A stretch of 64,000 bases of DNA from Ilyonectria destructans (Eukaryota > Ascomycota > Sordariomycetes > Hypocreales > Nectriaceae). The position numbers and the translations under genes are program-made. Below, in pieces: positions 55,710 through 64,000 of this stretch (its first letter is position 1; every line of letters begins with the position of its first letter). The stretch lies in contig JAHEWK010000036.1 in assembly GCA_020740775.1 (NCBI GenBank), positions 124,001 through 188,000 of the forward strand. Reading direction: 5' to 3'. The notes below the pieces were generated by a model. It was given only the letters and a program-made list of their open reading frames with translations. It was not told the DNA's origin and made no database searches.

Positions 55710-56302
55710 TCATAGGATGACAAGGGCAGGCTTGGGTAGAAAGAGATGACGAGGCGGATAGTACAGCAGCACATCGTCAATCAAGATATATGCTCAATTC
55801 GAGTCCACTGTGGTTGCAGGAGAAAGTGGTCAGTGTGTGTCAAGATGAATAGGTCCAATAGGAAAAGTCAGCCCTGCATAGGGCCGGATCCGGACTGTGG
55901 TTTTCTTTGAACCTAGATAGAGACTTCAAACCTAGATCGTCCTCCACAACCTAGATTCGCGGCTTCCAACGGGATCTACGGATTCCAACGGCATCAAGCG
56001 GCATAATCAGACCGAGGGGATCCTGAGGCCCCCCCGGATCCCTAGGACAAATAGCTGGCCGTCCCCCCTACCAGAGAGAAAGAAAAAGACAAGATCTTCC
56101 ATCGCCAACAATCTGTCTCAACAATCCATTCTGTCTGATAGTGTGGAGCTATAATACACGGCCCGAGCATGTATTTTACGATGTGAATACAACTTTTGTA
56201 ATGCTTAGACGCGTTTATCTGGCTCTTTTAGGAGGAGGTTTGGCTCTAATATAAGTTGACATGATGTAGCTCCGAGCTCTTGTCAGTTCTCCTTGCGAAA
56301 AT
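55710..56302. other. Intergenic; no gene seen
   Basis: Convergent 3' ends of the hydrolase and the first GFA gene. Short CCTAGAT repeats near 55910-55960. Confidence 0.5.
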
Positions 56303-56773
56303 TCAGAACTGCACCCTCTGGTCTGCATTATCGACAGGAGCTAACCACCGCGGCCTCTCTGGTGAATAAAACTCCGCATCGATTTTCTCATTTAGCTGTG
56401 ACACGTCTGACAACGTCCCCGCCTGAACGATCTTCATTCCTTGCAATCCTGCGTCTGTTGCTGTTTTCCACATCACAGTTGCACACTCGGGGCAAAAGAA
56501 TACCGACAGTGTAAGTCCCCACTGGTGTTGCATTGCATATGATTTGGGCTGCCCTTTGGTGACGGAAAAGTTTGCCTCCGGGACTCCAACATTGACGGTA
56601 TTGGTTCCTCCGGAGATTTTGCGACAAGGGCCACAGTAACAGAGAGCCTGGATTATATCAGACGACAGACATACGTCTGGAAAAAATAGAACTTAACGTA
56701 CTCGAACTGCTGGATTGCCTTCGTATGAGTAGGCGCATGCGCCACACAGACAACCTCCAGTGGTTGCAGCCAT
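56303..56773 (-). CDS. GFA (Mss4-like) zinc-binding protein 1
   Basis: Exons 56773-56702 and 56647-56303 (54-nt intron, phase 0) give 138 aa. The glutathione-dependent formaldehyde-activating (GFA/CENP-V) fold is indicated by G-G-C-L-C-G-A-C, then C-Y-C-G-P-C-R-K-I-S-G, then F-C-P-E-C, the usual zinc ligand spacing. Members bind small thiol adducts; the actual substrate is not predictable. Same length as the second GFA gene at 60609-61247 but clearly diverged. Confidence 0.85.
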
Positions 56774-58825
56774 TGTGCTGGAAGAAATGCGATGGTTTTG
56801 AAGAAAGGCTTAGATCTTGTAAAGGGGATTAGAGACGGTAGGAAGGAGGAGGCATAGCGTATTTATACTGTAAGGAATACATTGATGTACCGCAGGTATG
56901 GAGTACTCCACCTCGGCTTCTGGATCCCCGAGACGGACATCCGCCGGGGCCGACGACAGATTGCATCAGCATGCCTCGCCGACGTGCCAACACCAAGCCG
57001 TTGTCGCCGACCTTAATTTCCATCTAATTATATGTCTCTTGTATCCCGAACTTCTCTATCGACTGCGATATTTGAGACACATAGCCTGACATGTCTTGAA
57101 CCCAGTCAGGTATTTACCCAACGCCACGGATTCTGCTGCCCTTGTGCCATCTATAACATCCGCCTGACTTGCCCTTGGGTTTGGCTGAAGATCGAATGGC
57201 TGCCTGGTTACCCGTGTAGATTAGGACCTTGCTCCTATCTTGTGCGTTTTGAGGGACCAAGTAGATGGCTTACAAACCTCCGGCGCCGATGTGTTTTCGT
57301 CTCGCACGTATGAGTTTCGGGTCGTGATGCAGACCGCTGCTGCCCAACCAACAATTCCGACACTGACTCCGAGACGCACACTTTCACCGTCCCCGTCTTC
57401 TTCCCCTTCCCCTTCCCATCCCCCTTTGCCCGCTATTGCTATTGCTCCTGCTGCAACCTCCTAGCTGTCACAAAGAAAAAAGTACAGGTGCACACCACAC
57501 ACCTCCAACTTCCACACACACCCACCTATCTAAACCGCACCTCTATCTCACTCTCACACACCACCACTGCCACTACCGCCAAGCCAGCATTCCGCCCATG
57601 AATATCTTGACTCTACCCAGTGGCTTGTGATCTCGCCAAATTTGCTCTCTCCTGCTCCTGCTCTCGATCTTGCTTGTGGCCTCGCTTGTGTCAGCAGTCT
57701 CGCCTCCTCTCGCTTGCTCTTTTTTCTCAAAGTCGTTGTCGTCGTGCAGTCGAGGCTCCGGCTTCGCATTTAACCATACGCCTGCTCAACTCTTTTGACT
57801 TCAGTCGGTGCCCTCCCCAACCGCTTCTTCCCTTCCCTCCCCTCACTGTTGGTCTTCTTCTTCGCTTACGCTTTCACTTTCACTTCCACCTTCTCCTTTG
57901 CCTTGCCTGCGGCATTTAGTTCTCGCTGTCGCGTGCCTGAGATATCCGCTATCTAAGCTCTCGGCTTGGCGGGTACTTCGCAAACTCTCCCAACTTCAGC
58001 TACCCTGAGGGCATGGTTGAAGCGCCTCGACACCAAACTCAATTCATTTCTAACACGTGCCAAGCTTCCAAGACCAGAGTCAATATTGTCATCGAACATT
58101 GACCTTGGCTGATTCGTGTCCTGTGGCTCATGCTGCTCGGCACCCTAAATCTCTTGTCGTGCACCACCGAACTCTAGCCTCTCGACTTCCCCTCTCGACT
58201 CTTCGACTTACCCCCGCGACTATCTCTTCTACTCAACTCTCCAAAAGTCCGCTCCTCACCAACACTTCCAAAGTAGTTTCCTCAAAATATAGGCTCCACA
58301 ACGTTCCAACCTTGCCATCGGCTAGCTTTTGATCATATTGATCTGCCTACTCCCTTCGCTTGCCAACGAGCTTAGTCTCCACATCGGGGCAGTTAGATCA
58401 TCGTCTTCCTCCAGTTCAAGGTTAAGTTTCCTTGGTCACACTTGATCATGGGAGGAAATGTGTTTCGATGTCAAATGCGGGTATTGACGTTGCTTTAAAG
58501 GCTCCTTGGCACGGCTCTTATGGCGACGTGAATTCATTCAAGATGGAGCAAAATCATCTGCACCTCCAGGCGCATGCCTTTTGGAGGACGTTCACAATGG
58601 TCATCATGCTGAAAGAACAAAAACGTGCCGCCCCGATCCGGACTTGCGATGACTGTTTGATACGGACCCCACTGGGTGTCCCAGGTCGGTTGGACGTCGG
58701 ATTACTCAATGCCCGCTGCCTCCTGTTTGTTAACCAATTGATAGATAGATTGTCCCGGCAGTTCTTGAGCTGTAACTCGGTTTTTATTTCTCCTATAAAG
58801 TACTAGTTCAGGCTAACAGACATAC
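56774..58825. other. Long non-coding stretch, pyrimidine-rich in the middle
   Basis: 57330-58330 is strongly CT-rich on the plus strand with many CTTCTC-like words, giving low-complexity ORFs that I do not trust. It resembles a long promoter or 5' leader, but no coding frame follows. An ORF at 58432-58806 (+) has no recognisable domain. Confidence 0.4.
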
Positions 58826-60030
58826 CTAGTTAATCTGCACGCACACCTTCCCAATATGTTTCTGAGCTCCCTAATAAGTGTAAGTCTCAAATATCAAATT
58901 GAAAGTATCACAGCATGCTGACTTACCAAATACTCGAACGCCTCTTTCGCCTGCTCAAGGGAGAACAACTTAGAGTCCACAACAGGATGAATGTCGTTGT
59001 TCTCGTACGAAGCGACCATTTCCTCCATTTGAGCCTTCGAACCAACATAGATGGCACGAATAGTGCACATGCTTGTCAATGCATCCAAAGCAGACGGGGG
59101 AGCTTCACCTGAGTTGCCCCCCAGGAAGCCAATGAAGGTAATAATACCCTCGTACTTGATAGCCTTCAAGCTCTGTGCGAGAGTCCCAAAGCCGCCGACT
59201 TCCAGGATATGATCGATGCCAGACTCATTAGCGGTCAACTTCCGGGCGATCTGTCCCCATTCGGGATTTTCTTTGTAGTTGATTACATGGTCCGCACCAA
59301 ATTCCTTGAGCTTCTCGGCCTTCTCCTGAGATGACGTGGTTGCAATGACTTTAGCTCCAGCGGCTTTGGCGAGCTGAATTGCGTTAGCGTTGGACTAAAA
59401 TCTTAAGAACGACACTTACCTGAAGAGCAGAGATGCTTACACCTCCCGTTCCTTGAACTAGCACAGTCTGGCCTGCCTTCAAAGGCTTCAATCCGTAGAA
59501 AGCATTCCAAGCCGTCAAGGGTGCGCCAGTCAACGTGCTCGCCTCAGCATAACTGAGGTTCTTTGGAGCTCGGACAACGCCATTCTCACTGAATACACCG
59601 TATTGGCGGAGCGTACCATCAATAGTACCGCCCAGGCCGGTTGCTGCAACAATTGGGTCGACAGGCCCATACTGATGGCCCTGGTTAAATAGCGTAACGA
59701 CTCGATCGCCCTTCTTCCACTTGCTGACTCGAGATCCAACCTTGATAACCTCGCCAGCACCATCGGATGCGGGCACGACGGGAAGTTTGTACGGGAAGAG
59801 GAATTTGCCCTAAAGACTACTCAGTAAACAAGCTCTGAATATCACACCATATGGAGAACTCTTGCCTTAGGAATAGCGGTATCGCGATAGTTGAGAGCGG
59901 CGCTATGCAGCTTTACGAGTATGTCGTTTTCGCCAACCTGAGGCAGTGGGGCGTCGACAAAGACCATTCCATCGAGATCTTTTTTGTCAGTTTGGACAAC
60001 CCATTGCTTCATGGTAGTTGGGAGAGACAT
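58826..60030 (-). CDS. Zinc-type alcohol dehydrogenase / quinone oxidoreductase (MDR)
   Basis: Four exons on the minus strand, 60030-59866, 59809-59420, 59373-58927 and 58870-58826, give 348 aa. The first intron begins GC instead of GT. NAD(P)H-dependent medium-chain reductase: GroES-like N-terminus (LVKLHSAALNYRDTAIPKGK, VVPASDGAGEVIKVG), then the Rossmann part VLVQGTGGVSISALQLAKAAGAKVIATTSS, and LEVGGFGTLAQSLKAIKYEG. The zinc-binding cysteines of true ADHs are absent, so an oxidoreductase of the YhdH/QOR type is more likely. The last exon encodes only 14 residues. It is divergent from the second GFA gene over about 580 bp. Confidence 0.87.
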
Positions 60031-60608
60031 TGCGATGATGGGGCTGCGTTGTGGACAGGTGTTTCCTTGGATAGACAGGAAGATGAGTGAATGATGATGA
60101 GTAGACTTTGTTGTGTGACGCAGATTGACCAGAGCATTGTCGACTGGCCTGCAGTATTTATAGGTAACGCACCATGTTTGAATTGCCAGCTTTACTATTG
60201 GAGTCTGAGGAAAAACTTAAAGCAGTGCGGGGCCCTTGAGTAATCACTTCGCCGAAGTGGTCAAAGTCCATCTCTACTGCAAGTTTACTTAGGTGGAGCG
60301 GCTATGTCATCAGGTCTGCCACAGCATAGCACATGACTAATTGCTCGTACGGTGCTAAACTAATCAGCCATGTTTACTAAAGTGGGTCCCCGACCTCCGA
60401 AAGTCAATTACTAGCAATGTTACCCTGGCCTAACAGTGCCAACATTGCGAAGCTGGCATATATAATACCCTTCCCCTTCGTCATGAGACTTACCATCGGA
60501 TCTGTTCTCACCACCCTCAGACATCCCCAAAGCCGAATATTCTCGAAACGCACTCGTCTCCCCAACCAATTACCGTTACGACCGACCGGCTACAAGTTCT
60601 TTGCCATC
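60031..60608. promoter_or_regulatory. Bidirectional promoter region
   Basis: Separates the divergent quinone oxidoreductase (minus) and GFA gene 2 (plus). It contains in-frame upstream ATGs for the GFA gene at 60417 and 60483. The 60483 start would add an Arg-rich, acid-free N-terminus like a mitochondrial presequence. Confidence 0.45.
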
Positions 60609-61247
60609 ATGGTTCTAACCGGAGGATGTGTGTGCGGCGCCGTCAGGTACACGGCGGAAGGTAAGCATTGGCGGCATATGATATCTTGGATTTGCACCTC
60701 ATCCCTTATCTAGCGGCCTCTCAAAGTGATCCATGAACGAATGATTACGAACAGTAGCTGACCACTGAACAGTTGATACTGGAGTCAAGGCTGTCTGCCA
60801 CTGTCTCAATTGCCAGAGAGTTAGCGCCCGCTCCTATCCTCAAAACATTTTCCAGTATATCGACCTAACCAATTTGTAGCGCACCGCTAGTGCCTTTAGC
60901 GTCAATGTGATCATCCCTCGCGATTCCTTCAAAATCACCCAGGGTATATCCAACCAGCTTCCTTTGTAGATTCGTCTAATGGATCCGTGACAGGAACTAC
61001 TAAGTCCCATACTTACCTTGCCGACTCGAACAAGCTGTACCACACTCACTTCTGTGGTGACTGTGGTTCCGCCCTCTACGGTGAACCAGAGGCGTTTCCC
61101 GACACGGTTTCCATCAAGGCCGGTAGCCTGGACGAGGCCTTTACTGACCTGGGCACGATCGACGCCGAGGCTTTTGTTGTCAGGCGCAAGAACTATCTGA
61201 AGCCCTTGGAGGGAGTCAAGCAGGTGGACGGGATGATTTCGCCATAG
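60609..61247 (+). CDS. GFA (Mss4-like) zinc-binding protein 2
   Basis: Four exons, 60609-60660, 60773-60819, 60880-60943 and 60994-61247, give 138 aa from ATG 60609. Zinc ligands lie in G-G-C-V-C-G-A-V, C-H-C-L-N-C-Q and H-F-C-G-D-C-G-S-A-L. Compared with GFA 1 the last site is a more standard CGDCGS. Starting at ATG 60483 would extend it by 42 residues with several Arg and no acidic residue, a possible mitochondrial targeting peptide. Divergent from the quinone oxidoreductase. Both may handle reactive carbonyls, but this is only a guess from family. Confidence 0.82.
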
Positions 61248-62117
61248 GCAGCCTTTGATTCCAGAACAGATTATGTAGCATGCAGAGTGTTAGTATTGCC
61301 TCTAAATGACGATTTGACGTCCAGAGAATACATCGCCCAAAGCCCTTTATCCTCATTCCGTTCATGCAGCCATTGGTGAAATGCAGCTAGACTCGGGAAT
61401 GAAGAGCTATCGGGGATTACTTTTGGTGCCTCATATGCATATTGTTGGGCCTTGAAACACCATAGACGCTTTTTAGTTACCCAGTCATGAGGTCGCTAGT
61501 AGCATGGCCATGGTACCAATTGAGTGGACTTGAAGAAGCACGACAGTATGATTTCAATCTCGTGTCCCCGTTGCGGGGTTCAGTGCCGGTGGGATCTTGG
61601 CTTTAGTAGCGGCCTCATTGCTAAGAGACTATTTTCCAGCCATGAAACTTACAGCCGCTGTTGCGTCATATCCCTCAGGAACATTATTCGACTATCACTC
61701 GAAGAAATTGCCTGATCAAGTGCTCCCCATTTCGTCAGGAATGCAGCGCTCTTTAATTGATGTTAGACGCCAGATGCGAACTTTCGATTGGATCCGCGAG
61801 TGCCTCCACATCTCCCAATTTAGTTTTTTTTCGAGGCGGTGTTCTTGCAGAAGGACTCCGTCGTACAGCAGCTGGCCGTGCTTATGGCGCCTGACTTCAT
61901 CCGGGACTTCCTGTGGCCTCCCCTAGGCCGTGTGCTGAGAACTTACAGATCAACCATGAAGATATCAGGCCGAGTCTAAATTAGTTTTATTGATGATCTG
62001 AACTGCCGACTACGGTACCATGCTACAGATGGGGTACATGTGTATGGAAGCGAGTGGGGATGTTATGTTTGTATTGAAGCTACTACTACAGCTGGCAAAG
62101 GGAACACCAGGACAGGC
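61248..62117. other. Intergenic; no gene seen
   Basis: Convergent 3' ends of GFA 2 and the TPR gene; open frames here lack domains. Confidence 0.5.
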
Positions 62118-63845
62118 TCACCCGCCACCACCATAGCACTTTTTCTCCGGAACCTGGCAGGTCTCGAGTCGGCAGAAGCACGATGATTTGACTAGTACAT
62201 CGGCACCAGCAGCTGCGAGGGTCAGCTGCGTTTTTATCATTCCCGCTTCAACAGTGCGCCCAAGTCGTACGAGGCACTCGTGATAGCCGTGCAGCGCCCA
62301 GACGTTGTTGGGATGCTGGTGCGCGCGTACGAGCGACTCATCCAACCCCAGATCCTCTGCATAGGCAGCCGCTGCTTCTTCGACGCGGCCCTGCTCGAGT
62401 AGAAGCGCCGCGTAAGGGTGCCGGGTCGGGAGCATCCACCCCCACGGCTCAGAGTACACGAGCGCGTCGTCGCGGGCAATCGCAAGTCGGAGGCTCTCGA
62501 ATGCGATCTCATAGTTGCCTCGCCGGTACTCAATCTCGCCATCCAGCATAGCGGTAGCAACTTCGAGCACATCAACCACTCGGTTCGGGAACTGTAACCG
62601 CGTGGGAGGCACACGTTTTGCTGCAGCCCGGAAGAGCTCACGCTCCTTGTCCGCCTCAGCGACATTGCTAGTTGCAGCCCAGGCGATCGCTTTCCCGTAG
62701 TGCGTCATGGCGACGGTGACGCAGCACAGCGCCTTGTTTTCCGGAACTGGCTGCCTCTTGAGCTCCTCCCACATGCCGAAGCGGATCAGCACGTGGATGC
62801 GGACGGATTTAAAGAACTCCATCCAGTTGGCCATTGGGGGGGAGTCGACTAGCAGCAGGTCCTCCGTAATAGTTGCCTCCATTCGATCAACCGATTCCAA
62901 CGCAGTGCGGGATTGACCTGCCATCATGGCGGCGTAGATGAGAGAGTGGTAGTCATGAAGCCGGTAGAAGCTATAAAAGTTGCGCCCACCCTCCTTGGAA
63001 TAATACTTGTCGTCTGCAATGGTGGCTTTCATGTTCGTATCGATGGCTCGGCGGTAGTCGCCCACGAGGACGTCTATATAGCTCAGCATGTGGTGCATGT
63101 AGCCAGCATCGGGCACGAGACTGCGCAAGTAGTCCGCAGGAATAAGGGCAGCCTCTGGAGTCGTGGACATCTCCATCAGGTGGATGTACATGTGTAGGAT
63201 GCCAGGGTGGTATCGGGAATCTGGGTGCTTCAAGCCACGCTCTAGGATGTCCTTGATCTCTAAAACGGGTGTTGATAAAATCGGCTGTCCAGTGCTCTTC
63301 TCGAACAAGTTCCAGGGATTGGTATTCATCAACGCATCGGCAGCGAGGGCGACAATATCCAAGTCGGTTTGTCCAAAATTCTTATACACCATCCTCATTG
63401 CGTTAGCAAATGCTAAGATTGAAGGCGAAAAGTCATCTAGCACGGAACTGGTCGGAAAGCGATACTGGATAGCGTCGACCAGGGCCTGCTCTACGGGAGA
63501 TGCGGTCGCCGCGTGTTCTTTAGCCTTTAGTGCCATGGCATGGCATTTGCTGACCGAGGCTTTCAGGTCTTTCTCGTCAAAGACGACCCATTTCTTGTTG
63601 TAGTTGGGGCCCGACGCGAAGGCGGCGCCCCAGTAGCCCATGGCGCAGGAGGGGTCGTGGGCAATCACCTGCTCAAAGCACCGAGCGGCTTCCCCATGGT
63701 TGAAGGAGTAGGCCCAGGCGAGGCCACGGCTGAACCATATCTGCGCATCGTGGCTCTTTGTAGTGATCGGGCGACGGAATGTGCCCAAGTCGTAGTATTC
63801 TGCAGCAGCCGGGACGGCAGCCGCCTGGACGCGTTGAGCGGACAT
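62118..63845 (-). CDS. TPR-domain protein
   Basis: Intronless frame of 575 aa from ATG 63845. Helical repeats of tetratricopeptide type run through most of the length: W-F-S-R-G-L-A-W-A-Y-S-F-N-H-G-E-A-A-R-C-F near the start, and R-R-G-N-Y-E-I-A-F-E-S-L-R and A-L-L-L-E-Q-G-R-V-E-E-A-A toward the end. Conserved H/D-rich segments between (HPGILHMYIHLMEM, DAGYMHHMLSYIDVLVGDY) mark a fungal/bacterial TPR family of unknown role. The C-terminus is Cys-rich (S-S-C-F-C-R-L-E-T-C...K-C-Y-G-G-G-G). No signal peptide. Confidence 0.8.
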   Translation of the reverse strand: MSAQRVQAAAVPAAAEYYDLGTFRRPITTKSHDAQIWFSRGLAWAYSFNHGEAARCFEQVIAHDPSCAMGYWGAAFASGPNYNKKWVVFDEKDLKASVSKCHAMALKAKEHAATASPVEQALVDAIQYRFPTSSVLDDFSPSILAFANAMRMVYKNFGQTDLDIVALAADALMNTNPWNLFEKSTGQPILSTPVLEIKDILERGLKHPDSRYHPGILHMYIHLMEMSTTPEAALIPADYLRSLVPDAGYMHHMLSYIDVLVGDYRRAIDTNMKATIADDKYYSKEGGRNFYSFYRLHDYHSLIYAAMMAGQSRTALESVDRMEATITEDLLLVDSPPMANWMEFFKSVRIHVLIRFGMWEELKRQPVPENKALCCVTVAMTHYGKAIAWAATSNVAEADKERELFRAAAKRVPPTRLQFPNRVVDVLEVATAMLDGEIEYRRGNYEIAFESLRLAIARDDALVYSEPWGWMLPTRHPYAALLLEQGRVEEAAAAYAEDLGLDESLVRAHQHPNNVWALHGYHECLVRLGRTVEAGMIKTQLTLAAAGADVLVKSSCFCRLETCQVPEKKCYGGGG

Positions 63846-64000
63846 GGGGCAGTGTCGAATCTAGAAGTTGAGGAGAAACGTAGCGTATGAACGTATGAGC
63901 GAGACGATTCAATCTTATTGACCGTATCAGCTCCCGGGGTGGCTTCAACGCGGCTGAGACATGTCTTTGTATACCCCAAGAAACTTTGGGTCTTAAATCA

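Noticed and set aside
57330..58330. CT-rich plus-strand ORFs as genes
   Set aside because: Low-complexity composition, overlapping frames all open, no domain or splice pattern.
1..64000. CRISPR arrays, rRNA genes, tRNA genes
   Set aside because: None recognised; the tandem repeats lack spacer structure and no tRNA cloverleaf stood out, although tRNAs could be missed by eye.

Overview
The window looks like accessory, transposon-rich DNA from a filamentous ascomycete, most likely Eurotiomycetes (Aspergillus/Penicillium-like). Host genes have short 44-85 nt introns with CTAAC/CTAAT-type branch sites. The gene families (Zn2Cys6 regulators, a cytochrome b5-fused sphingolipid desaturase, a GT32 inositolphosphoceramide mannosyltransferase) are fungal, and the transposons (Fot1/pogo, hAT, Tad-like LINE, Helitron) are typical of these genomes. 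All assignments were made by reading the sequence; no database search was run.

Layout. 1-4260: a decayed hAT 3' end, a hAT terminal repeat block, a pogo relic and a pogo element (copy 1) with an open 550-aa transposase. 5226-15512: a three-deep nest. A hAT gene of 769 codons is split by a 5'-truncated LINE (15-bp target duplication), and the LINE is split by a 5,385-bp DNA transposon (33-bp perfect inverted repeats, 6-bp target duplication). That innermost element carries a DDE-integrase transposase (533 aa), a cysteine-rich DUF3716-like gene (286 aa) and a 401-aa protein of unknown function. The hAT right end lies inside the first exon of a C2H2 regulator whose intact paralogue is at 51.4-53.4 kb. 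17.5-27.3 kb: delta-8 sphingolipid desaturase, a frame-broken Zn2Cys6 regulator and a GH5 glucosylceramidase/sterylglucosidase. 27.9-37.4 kb: a hAT element and a Helitron with one frame break in its Walker A box. 38.6-39.7 kb: 3-ketodihydrosphingosine reductase. 40.1-48.7 kb: a truncated Fot1-like element, an intact 741-aa hAT, an intact 551-aa Fot1-like element, and pogo copy 2, which is inactivated by RIP-type C-to-T nonsense changes. 49.2-63.9 kb: inositolphosphoceramide mannosyltransferase, a C2H2/C2HC/Zn2Cys6 regulator, an alpha/beta hydrolase, two 138-aa GFA-domain proteins flanking a quinone oxidoreductase, and a TPR protein.

How the genes may work together. Four host genes within about 33 kb belong to sphingolipid metabolism: sphinganine synthesis (ketoreductase), long-chain-base desaturation (delta-8 desaturase), glycolipid turnover (GH5) and IPC mannosylation (GT32). 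They are separated by transposons and accompanied by two regulators. Whether they form a functional cluster or a chance grouping is inference. The innermost transposon of the 5-15 kb nest is the best candidate for a little-described system, because it has clean ends, a clean target duplication and three apparently coding genes.
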